DNA of 64,000 nucleotides. Source: Streptomyces kronopolitis (GTDB lineage Bacteria; Actinomycetota; Actinomycetes; Streptomycetales; Streptomycetaceae). Made by a program: the position numbers and the translations under genes. Of this stretch, positions 27,931-36,257 are shown piece by piece. The stretch spans positions 62,001 through 126,000 of the forward strand of contig NZ_BMND01000001.1 in assembly GCF_014646275.1 (NCBI RefSeq), in the 5' to 3' direction. Each line of letters opens with the position of its first letter. Position 1 is the stretch's first letter. The notes beneath the pieces were generated by a model. It was not told where the DNA came from, did no database searches, and saw only the letters and a program-made list of their open reading frames with translations.

Positions 27931-30657
27931 CTATTCGAGAAGGTACGTGCTGTCACTGACAAGCTGTGGCCACATCGTGGTCAGCGAGCCCTTCACCGGC
28001 CGCCGCGTACTCGCGGGATCGATCCGGCCGAGCCGCCGCAGCACATGGTCGCGGAACTCCCGCTCCTCCTGCTCGTCCCGGGCGTTCGAGGCGACGACGG
28101 CCTTCAGCGCGACCGTCCAGCAGCGCAGAAAGGCGTCCAGCGAGCTGTTCACCAGGCAGACGAACGTCCCGCCGCTGGCCAGCATGACGCGCCCGGTGCC
28201 GTGCTCGACGCAGAGCTGCGTGCTGTCGTCGCCCACGTAGCCGAGGACGGAGGCCGCCACACCCGCGGTGGGCCCGTCGCCGGGGCTGTCGCCGTCCCCG
28301 CCGCCGACGCGCGGCAGCGTGGGCACGAACCGGTCCAGCCCCTCGAACCAGAACTCCGAGGCCGGCAGGCCGACCTCGGTGAGCAGCCGCGCGGTGTCCG
28401 GGAGCGCGGCCAGCGGACCGAGCTGTTCCGGTTCGGCCCGGACCGGCCGGCCGACCACGGAGAACAGCGGCGCCAGGAGATCGGAGGTCAGCGCGCCGCC
28501 CCCGTAGAGCGCGTCGTCCACGCTCCACCACGACGAGAGCCCGCGCGGACGCGGCGGCAGCGCCCGCTCGCCCGGCTTCCCCTGCGCCACGTCGATGAGC
28601 ATCATCCCGCTGCGGCCCAGCAGCAACGCCCGCTCCGCGGACAGCGGATGGACCTCGCCCACGTGCCCTTCGGGGCACACCAGAGTCGTGGCATCGGGGG
28701 ACTCCTCGCCGGCCGGCCGCACCCCGACCCACGCGTCGAGTTCGTCCAGCACCACTTCCATCGGCCCGGCGGCCGCCCCGCCGCCCTCGGGCGGCTCCTC
28801 GGACACCTCCGGCGGCTTCGCGGACGACTCCCCGACGGGCGTCCCGTCCGCGAGCGTCCACCACTGGTAGCGCCCGTTCAGCTCACTGCGGGTGCAGAAC
28901 TGCTGCCCGCCCTCGACGCTGCGCCAGCCGTGCAGCCCGACCGGGCCGGGCCAGGCGCCGTCGAACTCCGCGGGCTCGAAGGCGCCCAGCGGCCGCCAGT
29001 GCGACCACAGGGTGCGCCAGATCCGGGGGACTCCGGCCCGCAGCAGCCAGTCCGCCAGCTCGTGGTCGCCGCAGACCGACGCGGTGAGCCCCAGCCGCGA
29101 GGCGTGCTCCGACACATGACCGGTCCGCGGTCCGACGTAGAGCCGCGAGGCCTGCCCGAGGGCGCGCCGACGGGCCCGCGTCTGCGGCCGCGGCGACCGG
29201 CCGGCGTGCCCGTCCGCGTCGTCGAAGGACGGCAGATCCACGAGGAACGCCACGGCGGGATCGGCCAGAACGTCGTCGAGCACGCCTCCCGCGGCCGCGT
29301 GAGCCAGCCCGGGACCGAGCGCGTAACGGGCCTGTGGCGAAAGCGGTTCCGTCCCGGCGCCGGCGCGCTCCGCCTCCGTGAGCACCGTGCGGGGAGCCAG
29401 CGCCGTGGCGATCTTCCGTTGCAGCTCGGGGAGCGCGGCGCCGTAGGACCTGCGGGCCGCGGCGGCCAGCGCGGTGTCACGCAGCCGCAGATGGCGCACC
29501 CGGCTTGGGCCCGAGCCCGATTCCGCTTCCGTACCTGGCTGCGCGGATTCCGTGCCGGGGTCGGCGGGTGTGCCCTCGGGGCCGCCGTCGGGGCCCGTCG
29601 TGACGAACTCCTCCGCGATGTAGGCGGTCGTCGCGGCCACCACCCGGCTGAGCGCCTCTTCGGACGTCGGCCGGCCGCTGAGCGCCGAGACCGCGCGCGC
29701 GGCGAGCGAGACGGGCATCCCCACGTCCCCCTCGGCCAGCACCACCGGGGTCAGCGCCAGCCCCACCTCGTCGGCGGCCTCGCCGAAGGAGGACAGGTAG
29801 AAGCGCCAGGCGTCCTCCAGCGACGTCGGCAGCGGCGCCGAGGCATCGTCAGGGACCCAGGGCTCCTCGCGGGCCCGCAGGTCCATGGCCAGCGTCTCCG
29901 CGAGCAGGAAGTTGGGCCAGGCACTGGCGGTGACGGCGTCGGCGGCGGCGTCGGCCGCGGCGTCCTGCCCCTCGTAGGCGGAGCCCGTCACGGACACCAG
30001 GTCACGCACCCACGCACGGAACGCGGCACGGTCCGGCGCGAAGGCGGCACTGTCCAGATCGATCAGGGCGTGCGCGGGCAACTTGGCCCGCCGCGCAAGG
30101 CGCTCGGCCTGCGCCCTCGGCAGGTCGAGCAGGATCCGGAGCGGCTCGGCGCCGTTGTCCAGCCGCTTGCGGGTCGCGCCGCCCGGCTGCACCAGCGGCA
30201 GCAGCACCTCGTCGGTCAGCCGCTCCGGCACCTGGCTCAGCGACGTACGCCCGGCCAGCGCGGTGTCCAGCAGTGCCACCGTGAACGGGGTGCCACGGCG
30301 CTTGGCCGCCCGGTACAACGAGGGCGTGGGGAGCCACATCCCTGCCGGGAACGGGCCGTCGGGCGCGCTGCCCGGCAGCAGCGCCTGCTCGATCTCCGCC
30401 TGGATCTCGCGCTGCGTACGGCCCCGCGTCTCCAGTACGAGGTCGAAGGCGTCGGCCGGGGCGGGCGGCGCGACGGACGGGTCGAGGAACGCCCGGGCCT
30501 CCGAGTCGGCGGCCATCGCCAGCCAGGCCGCCAGCCAGCTCTTGCCGCAGCCGGCATCACCCGTGACGATGCGCACATGGTCGTCGGGGGCCTCCGAGGA
30601 GAGCCACGAGACCAGCGAATGTGCGGCGTTTGAGCGGCCTGCCAGGCGAAATTCCAT
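27931..30657 (-). CDS. Large NTPase / SUKH-4 immunity-type protein
   Basis: 908 residues from the ATG at 30657, inside the toxin operon and 11 bases after the toxin stop. A P-loop NTPase occupies the N-terminus (IVTGDAGCGKSW, Walker A 33-40), followed by a long helical/WD-like middle with low-complexity Gly/Pro linkers (about 395-420 and 620-650). The C-terminal 200 residues are SUKH-4-like: LPASEFWFEGLDRF, LGYVGDDSTQLCVEHGTGRV and FVCLVNSSLDAFLRCW. This pairs with the SUKH-4 domain of the downstream gene. SUKH proteins bind and neutralise toxins in this superfamily; the added NTPase suggests an ATP-dependent sensor or STAND-like module. Function beyond this is inference. Confidence 0.75.
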   Translation of the reverse strand: MEFRLAGRSNAAHSLVSWLSSEAPDDHVRIVTGDAGCGKSWLAAWLAMAADSEARAFLDPSVAPPAPADAFDLVLETRGRTQREIQAEIEQALLPGSAPDGPFPAGMWLPTPSLYRAAKRRGTPFTVALLDTALAGRTSLSQVPERLTDEVLLPLVQPGGATRKRLDNGAEPLRILLDLPRAQAERLARRAKLPAHALIDLDSAAFAPDRAAFRAWVRDLVSVTGSAYEGQDAAADAAADAVTASAWPNFLLAETLAMDLRAREEPWVPDDASAPLPTSLEDAWRFYLSSFGEAADEVGLALTPVVLAEGDVGMPVSLAARAVSALSGRPTSEEALSRVVAATTAYIAEEFVTTGPDGGPEGTPADPGTESAQPGTEAESGSGPSRVRHLRLRDTALAAAARRSYGAALPELQRKIATALAPRTVLTEAERAGAGTEPLSPQARYALGPGLAHAAAGGVLDDVLADPAVAFLVDLPSFDDADGHAGRSPRPQTRARRRALGQASRLYVGPRTGHVSEHASRLGLTASVCGDHELADWLLRAGVPRIWRTLWSHWRPLGAFEPAEFDGAWPGPVGLHGWRSVEGGQQFCTRSELNGRYQWWTLADGTPVGESSAKPPEVSEEPPEGGGAAAGPMEVVLDELDAWVGVRPAGEESPDATTLVCPEGHVGEVHPLSAERALLLGRSGMMLIDVAQGKPGERALPPRPRGLSSWWSVDDALYGGGALTSDLLAPLFSVVGRPVRAEPEQLGPLAALPDTARLLTEVGLPASEFWFEGLDRFVPTLPRVGGGDGDSPGDGPTAGVAASVLGYVGDDSTQLCVEHGTGRVMLASGGTFVCLVNSSLDAFLRCWTVALKAVVASNARDEQEEREFRDHVLRRLGRIDPASTRRPVKGSLTTMWPQLVSDSTYLLE

Positions 30658-30668
30658 GGTGCGCAACC

Positions 30669-33600
30669 TTACTCGTCATCCGACGGCGCGGGGCTGTCCG
30701 GGGCGTTGGCCGGAGCCCGGCCCGCGGCGTGCTCGCGGTCGTCGTCGTCCAGGATCTCCTGCCGCCGCTGCTTGAGGTCGTTGAGGTGGCTGCGCATCTC
30801 CCGCGCACCCGTGCCGTCGTCGGGGTGCGGCAGCGTGTGCGTCGTCGGCACCTTGCCGAGGACGCGGTACATCAGGGAGGCGCAGCCCTTCTGCGCACAG
30901 GGGGCGCGTTCCGTGTAGACCTCGGTGACCCGGATGCGCTGACCGTCGGGGAGCGTGGACTGCATGTGCTGGAGGTACTCGATCGCGGCGCGTTCGGAGT
31001 GCTTCGACTTTCCGGTCCACGGCTGGTCGTCGACCTTGGTGACGTTTCCGCTGGTCCCGAAGCTGCGCGCCAGCATCACATATTCGGTGGAGCCGGGCTC
31101 CACGACGTAGCGGAACGCCGCGTAGTTGGCGGACGGCGCGAGGCCGAAGTTGTTCTGCCCCGAGTGCTGGTCGGCGGCGGAGCCGGGCACCGCGTACGTG
31201 TGGAAGTACTCGTGGTCCAGCCGTGCGCGCTCGACCATGCGTCCCAGATCGCTGTCGTCCCAGTCCCGCTGCTGGGAGTCGACCAGTTCCTGTCCCCGGG
31301 ACGCGCTGAACGGGGTGGTGTCCGGCTCGTCACGAAGCCGGCCGTCGTACTCGTCGTCGCTGTCGCTGTCGCTGTCGTGGTCGCTGTTCTCGCCGTCGTG
31401 GTCGCCCTCGTGCTCGCCGTCGTGCTCGTCGTCGGGGTCGGTGGGCGGTCGGCGTTCGCCGTCCGGGTCGTCATCGTCGCGCTCGTCACGATCGTCGTGG
31501 TCGGCATCGGACATGTCGACATCGGAGGGCGCATCGGACAACTCATCGGAATCGTCCTCCTCGTCCCGCCTCGGCCGTTTGGTGTGGTCCCCGTCGTCGA
31601 TCTCCATGTCCCCGGGAGAACGCTCGCGCTTGTTCCCGTCCGAGCCGGCGGGTTCCGCGGCCGGCCGGCGCTCCCCCTGACCGTCCCGGTCGTGCCCGGA
31701 GCCGTCGTCGTGGCGGGAGTCGCCGTCGTGACCGGAGTCGCTGCCCTGGGAGTCGCCGTGCTGCGAACCGTCGTGGACGGGGCGGCGGTCGGGGTCCAGC
31801 GGGATGGCGTGGACGCCGTTGTCGCCGTTGTGGAGGGGGGTGTTGCTGCGTTGTCCGGTTTGGGCGTCGACGTAGGTGACGGTGCCGTGGTGGTTGACGG
31901 CGTTCCAGGCGTGGGCGCGGCCGTTGCGGTCCTGGGTGATGATGACGGCCTGGGAGCCGTGGCCGGAGTTGTGGAGGTCGTTCTCCAGGCGGTGGAAGGC
32001 GTCGTTGCCGTTGCCGTAGTCGTGGAAGCGGCCGCCGAGGGTGTTCTCGATGCGGTCGCGGCCGTTGCTCTCGCCGCGGTCGGAGGGGGTGCCGTCGGGG
32101 TTGAGGTCGGGGGTGCGGTGGGCCGCGGCGGTGGGGTTGCCGGAGTAGGTGTCGGCGGCGGCCAGCGCGGAGTCCACGCAGTTGTTGTTGCGGCCCGGGG
32201 CGTCGGGGCCGGGGTGGTTGATGGAGTCGAGCCAGTTGCCGTCGTCGGGGTCGGGGTGGCGCTGCGGCGCGCCGTTCTCGTCCCGGGGGATGGAGTCCTC
32301 GACGTGCTGCTGGTGCTCGTCGGTGGGCCCTTCGAGCCCGCCCGGGTGCTCGCGGTTGCGGGTCTCGGAGGCGGGCGTGGGGTCGGGCCTGCCGTCGGGG
32401 TGCTGATCCGCCGTGGGGTCGTTGGATCCCTTGGCGTGGTCGTTGCCGTCGCCGATGCCGTTGCTGACGCCTTCGTCGGCCGGGCGGTCGTGGCCGGGGT
32501 GGTCGTTGGCCGGAGGGTTGTTGTCCGGGCGGCTGTCGGCGGGAGGGGTGCTGTCCGGGCGGCCGTCGACGGGCGGGTTGTTGTCCGGGCGTCCGTGGTC
32601 CGGGCGGCCGCTGGCGGGACCGTCGTGGGCCGGAGTGCCGTTGTGCGGACGGTCGTTGGGCGACGGGACGGTGCCCGGGCGGCCGGCGTCGGGGCGTGGC
32701 AGGCGCGGGTCGGGGCGCCCGTTCTGGGTGTTGTCGGGGCGTGGGGTGTAGGCGGGGCGGTCCTGGGAGCGCTGCGGCGGGATGTTCGGGGCGGGCCGCG
32801 AGCCGTCGGGGCGTGGGGTGGCGGAGCCGGAGCCCGAACCGGGGCTCTGGGGTGTTCCGCCACGGGGCGGGGCACCGGCGGGGGTGTGGCCACCGCCCTG
32901 GGTGGGCACGGTGGGAGCCCCCACGACCGGGCCGGTGCCTGGCGGGGTGTGCTGCGGCGACTGCGTTGAGCCGGGTGTGGCAGCCGGGTTGTGCGTGGTG
33001 CCGGGGTCCGCCGGGTGCTGGGTGGGCGGGGGCGCGGTCATGGTGTCGGCGGACTGGGTGGTGACGGTGGTGTCGTCGTCACCGTGGTGCGGCCTGGGGT
33101 CGCCGGGGGAGGGGTCGCGGTGCTGGACGGACGGGCCGGAGGACGGCGAGTGCTGCACCGGGGCGCCCTGGGAGGGCACGCTCACGTGCGGCGTCGCGGG
33201 ACGCCCGCCGGTACCGGCACCCGAGTTGTCCCCGTGCTGCGAGCCGGACCCGTCCCCACCCTGCGAGCCACTGTGCGCGCCGTCGCCGTTGGCGGAGGCG
33301 TCGGTGTTCGTGGGCGGGTTACCGGCGACGGGACCGGGGGAGGGCGACGGCTGCGACGACTCCGGCTGCTGACCGGTGTCCCGGTGTGGAGCGCCGTCGT
33401 TGGTGCCGGAGTCGGGGTGGGCGTTGGACGAATGGTCCCCCGCCGGGGCGGGGTTGTGCGCCGGGCCCGAGTCGTGAGCGGGGCCAGGGTTGTGGGCCGG
33501 ACCAGAGTGGTGGGCGGGTCCGGAGTCGTGGGCCGGGCCAGGGGTGTGGGCCGGACCTGGAGTGTGAGCCGAGCCGGGGTTGTGGGCCGGGCCGGAGTCG

Positions 33601-35675
33601 TGGGCTGGACCGGGGTTGTGGGCCGGACCGGAGTCGTGAGCGGGGCCGGAGTGGTGGGCCGGACCGGGGTTGTGAGCAGGTCCGGAGTCATGGGCCGGGC
33701 CAGGGTTGTGGGCCGGACCTGGAGTGTGAGCCGAGCCGGGGTTGTGGGCCGGGCCAGAGTCGTGAGCCGGGCCAGAGCCGTGGGCGGTTCCGGAATCGCG
33801 AACTGGACCGGAGCCATGCGCTGTTCCGGAGTCGTGAGCCGGTCCGGAATCGTGAGCCGGGCCAGAGCCATGAGCCGGGCCGGAGTCGTGTGCAGGGGTG
33901 GCCGGGTCGTGAGCCGATGCGGAGTCCGGGGGTGGCGTGCCCGGGGTGGGGTGTGTGCTGACGGGCTCCGTGTCGGGGCGAGGGGAGTCCGGGGTGCTGT
34001 CGGCCGTCGGGTGGGTGCCGATCGGGTCGGGGCGTGCGGAGTCGGGCGTGTGGTCCGGGGTCGGGTGGGTGCTGACCGGGCCGGTGTCCGAATGCGTGGA
34101 GTCCGGGCGTGCGGAGTCCGGGCTGTGGTCCGGGGTGGGCTGCGTGCTCGCCGAGTCCGTGTCCGGGCGGGGGTGGTCCGGGCCGGTGCCACCGGAGGCG
34201 GGGGTGGGGCCCGCGTCGGGAGTGGGGCCGGAGTGGGCGGCGGCTCCCGAGTCATGGGTGCCGGCCGTGTCGGGGCCGGAGTCCGCGCCCGACCCGTACG
34301 GGTTGTCATGGCCGCCCTGGTAGCCGGAGTCGAAGGGCGAACGCTGGTCCGGGGGCGGCAGCGGCTGCGAGGAGGGAGCCTGGTGGCTGCCGTCCGGGCG
34401 CGGGGAGTTGTCGGGTGCGGTGGAGGTGTCGTTTCCGGAGCCGGCGTGCGCACCGGAGTCGCTCAGGGGGCGGGGCACATGCGACGAACCGCCGGAACTG
34501 CTGCTTCCGCCGCTGCCACTGCCGTCCCCCGAACCGTGTCCCCCACCGGTGGAGTCCCCGGACCCGGTGCTGGACCCGGACGCGGCCCCACCCTGGGACG
34601 AGGTCCCGGACCCACCATTGGTGCCGGACCCGCCACCGTCGGCCCCACTCCCGGAATGGTTTCCGCTCCCGGACCGGCTCCCGCCCCCGGAGGCACCGTC
34701 GTTCCCGGAGTGCCCCTCACCGCCGGAGCCGGAGCCGGATCCCGAGCCACCGGAGCCCGAGCCACCGGAGCCGCTGGACTCACCCGAGCCGCCGCCCTCA
34801 CCGGATCCCCTGGACCCACCCGAGCCACTCGACTCGCCCGACCCACTCGACCCACTCGACTCACTGGACTCGTGGGAACTCCCGTCGCTCCCCCCGCTGT
34901 CCTCGCTGCCGTGGTCGCTCCCGCCGCGTCCCGCAGCGTGATCGAGACCGTTGTTGACGTGGTGGCCCGCCCGGGAACCGGCGCCGTCGCGGAGGGACTC
35001 GGCGAAGGTCTGGCCGGAGTTCTTCAGCGCGTCCGCACCGGCCTCGGCGCCGGCATGCGCGCTGCGGCCCACGTCGAAGCCGTTCTGGGCCCCGAAGTTC
35101 ATGTTCACGCCCTGCGCGATGGCGTCGGAGGCCATGGCCTCCAGCGCCGACACGGCGGGCTCCTTGACCGTCTCGACGATGGCCTCGACCAGGGCCTCGC
35201 CGGCCTCCTTCAGGATCCGGCGCACGATCAGCCGGGTGGCCTGGGTGGCGCCCGCCACGGCGACCTCGGACAGGCCGAAGGTGAAGGGGGCCGCGGCCTG
35301 TGCGGCGATGATCTCCGCGGCGAGGATCGCGAGTTGGGCGATCACCGCGACCTTCATCCCGATGATGACGCCGGAACCGGCCTCCAGAGCGACGGCGATG
35401 ACCTCCGCGGCGGAACGGGCGTCGTCGAGGTAGCCGGAACCGTTGCCGGAGTACTTCCCCCAGGTCGTGTTGAATCCGTCGATGCTGTCGCCGGAGTTGG
35501 CGGACAGCACATTGCCGGCGGCGGTGACGCCCTCGGACTGCAGCTGCTCCACGGTGTGCGCGAACTCCCGCCAGAAATCGGCGGATTCGTTCATCTTGTC
35601 CTCGTCGCCGGTCGGCCAGTCGTAGCCGAGCATTTCAAGGACCCATTCGAGCCAGTTCGGCAGCATGAGCGACAT
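30669..35675 (-). CDS. Polymorphic toxin with CpnT-like N-terminus, glutamine-deamidase and deaminase domains
   Basis: 1668 residues. Residues 1-100 are a WXG100/CpnT-type export domain (NWLEWVLEMLGYDWPTGDED, then DFWREFAHTVEQLQ and TTWGKYSG), followed by a hydrophobic helical stretch to about 210. A low-complexity Ser/Gly then Pro/Thr/Asp/His linker runs to about 1140. The papain-like glutamine-deamidase domain (Tox-PL) has Cys1166 (RNNNCVDSALAAAD), His1255 (HAWNAVNHHG) and Asp1270 (YVDAQTG). The last 200 residues form a zinc deaminase: His1559-x-Glu1561 (KSKHSERAAIEYL) with Cys1593 and Cys1598 (ERAPCAQKGCASL). An acidic Asp/Glu/Arg segment separates the two. WXG100-type N-termini use type VII secretion; no secretion genes are in the window. 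The two downstream genes look like its immunity/accessory partners. Confidence 0.87.
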   Translation of the reverse strand: MSLMLPNWLEWVLEMLGYDWPTGDEDKMNESADFWREFAHTVEQLQSEGVTAAGNVLSANSGDSIDGFNTTWGKYSGNGSGYLDDARSAAEVIAVALEAGSGVIIGMKVAVIAQLAILAAEIIAAQAAAPFTFGLSEVAVAGATQATRLIVRRILKEAGEALVEAIVETVKEPAVSALEAMASDAIAQGVNMNFGAQNGFDVGRSAHAGAEAGADALKNSGQTFAESLRDGAGSRAGHHVNNGLDHAAGRGGSDHGSEDSGGSDGSSHESSESSGSSGSGESSGSGGSRGSGEGGGSGESSGSGGSGSGGSGSGSGSGGEGHSGNDGASGGGSRSGSGNHSGSGADGGGSGTNGGSGTSSQGGAASGSSTGSGDSTGGGHGSGDGSGSGGSSSSGGSSHVPRPLSDSGAHAGSGNDTSTAPDNSPRPDGSHQAPSSQPLPPPDQRSPFDSGYQGGHDNPYGSGADSGPDTAGTHDSGAAAHSGPTPDAGPTPASGGTGPDHPRPDTDSASTQPTPDHSPDSARPDSTHSDTGPVSTHPTPDHTPDSARPDPIGTHPTADSTPDSPRPDTEPVSTHPTPGTPPPDSASAHDPATPAHDSGPAHGSGPAHDSGPAHDSGTAHGSGPVRDSGTAHGSGPAHDSGPAHNPGSAHTPGPAHNPGPAHDSGPAHNPGPAHHSGPAHDSGPAHNPGPAHDSGPAHNPGSAHTPGPAHTPGPAHDSGPAHHSGPAHNPGPAHDSGPAHNPAPAGDHSSNAHPDSGTNDGAPHRDTGQQPESSQPSPSPGPVAGNPPTNTDASANGDGAHSGSQGGDGSGSQHGDNSGAGTGGRPATPHVSVPSQGAPVQHSPSSGPSVQHRDPSPGDPRPHHGDDDTTVTTQSADTMTAPPPTQHPADPGTTHNPAATPGSTQSPQHTPPGTGPVVGAPTVPTQGGGHTPAGAPPRGGTPQSPGSGSGSATPRPDGSRPAPNIPPQRSQDRPAYTPRPDNTQNGRPDPRLPRPDAGRPGTVPSPNDRPHNGTPAHDGPASGRPDHGRPDNNPPVDGRPDSTPPADSRPDNNPPANDHPGHDRPADEGVSNGIGDGNDHAKGSNDPTADQHPDGRPDPTPASETRNREHPGGLEGPTDEHQQHVEDSIPRDENGAPQRHPDPDDGNWLDSINHPGPDAPGRNNNCVDSALAAADTYSGNPTAAAHRTPDLNPDGTPSDRGESNGRDRIENTLGGRFHDYGNGNDAFHRLENDLHNSGHGSQAVIITQDRNGRAHAWNAVNHHGTVTYVDAQTGQRSNTPLHNGDNGVHAIPLDPDRRPVHDGSQHGDSQGSDSGHDGDSRHDDGSGHDRDGQGERRPAAEPAGSDGNKRERSPGDMEIDDGDHTKRPRRDEEDDSDELSDAPSDVDMSDADHDDRDERDDDDPDGERRPPTDPDDEHDGEHEGDHDGENSDHDSDSDSDDEYDGRLRDEPDTTPFSASRGQELVDSQQRDWDDSDLGRMVERARLDHEYFHTYAVPGSAADQHSGQNNFGLAPSANYAAFRYVVEPGSTEYVMLARSFGTSGNVTKVDDQPWTGKSKHSERAAIEYLQHMQSTLPDGQRIRVTEVYTERAPCAQKGCASLMYRVLGKVPTTHTLPHPDDGTGAREMRSHLNDLKQRRQEILDDDDREHAAGRAPANAPDSPAPSDDE
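33447..33896 (-). repeat. 25 tandem 18-bp repeats encoding (P/S)AH(D/N/G/T/H)(S/P)G
   Basis: The toxin linker holds 25 consecutive hexapeptides (PAHDSG, PAHNPG, SAHTPG, PAHHSG and variants) with no frame break over 450 bp. A larger internal copy is visible: the same sequence around CCGGACCTGGAGTGTGAGCC begins at 33551 and again at 33713, an offset of 162 bp (nine units). The array is likely prone to length change by slippage or unequal crossover. Confidence 0.9.
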
Positions 35676-36224
35676 GGCGGCAATCCCCCGAAAACAGTGA
35701 AGCGGTGGTGTGAAGAACGAGGAACAGAAGGGTGGTGACCGGAGTCGCGACCGATGGACGAAGTGGCGGTGGACGGAACAGCGGACTGGACGGCGGACGG
35801 AGCAGGTGACGGAACAGCGGTGGGTGGAGCGGTGACGGTCGAACGGCGTGAGGCGGAGCGGAGGCGGCGGGTGGCCGGTCTCATGGCCGGGGGTGCACGT
35901 CCGACTCGGGGCGGGTGCGCACGAAGCGCCGCCCCCTGGTCGTCCGCGGTCCTCCGGTGCCGAAAGAGCGTCAGGAGCAGGATCTGATACGGCAAAGCTT
36001 AGTCATATCCCTGATGTTGGATCAGGGCCTCCACCGTCACAGTGTCGTCACCGGGGTCGGTCGACCGGTGGGGCAAGTCGCCTCATTCATCCTCAAGTAC
36101 CGGCAAATCGCGGAGTGTGGGGAGGTGGAGAGCGAGTGCTCGCCGTGCGGGAAACCACATCCGGGTTCCGTTTACCGGAGCCCGGTTCGGGGCGTCTCGC
36201 GACCGAAGTGCGCGAAGTACCCTT
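35676..36224. other. Intergenic region upstream of toxin, no gene seen
   Basis: About 550 nt between the toxin gene (minus) and the hydroxyproline operon (plus). The toxin-proximal half is a run of imperfect GGAC/GGAGC-rich repeats without ribosome sites. The distal part (about 35990-36220) is poorer in GC than its surroundings and holds the hairpin CCCTGAT-GTTGG-ATCAGGG (36009-36027). The toxin promoter should be here but I cannot place it. Open frames on the plus strand have no plausible start signals or family features. Confidence 0.5.
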
Positions 36225-36253
36225 TTCGCATTCTGTGTTGTGTGACATATTAC
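36225..36253 (+). promoter_or_regulatory. Hydroxyproline operon promoter with GTGTGACAT element (site A)
   Basis: TTCGCA at 36225-36230 and TATTAC at 36248-36253 are 17 bp apart and could be -35 and -10. The element GTGTGACATATTAC (36240-36253) overlaps the -10. A start of transcription about five to seven bases later would fall on the GTG start codon at 36258, suggesting a leaderless mRNA, since no usable ribosome site precedes that codon. The element recurs at three other promoters of this island. Confidence 0.55.
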
Positions 36254-36257
36254 TGAG

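Noticed and set aside
33447..33896. Regular repeats that resemble a CRISPR array
   Set aside because: The 18-bp units are directly tandem with no spacers and keep the toxin reading frame; they encode a hexapeptide repeat.
36009..36027. CCCTGAT-GTTGG-ATCAGGG hairpin as a terminator or small RNA
   Set aside because: Only 7 bp, no U tract and no gene ending here; kept as a note in the intergenic entry.
35754..36256. Several open frames between the toxin and hydroxyproline operons
   Set aside because: No ribosome sites, no recognisable family, arginine-rich shadow composition or repeat-driven; treated as regulatory DNA.
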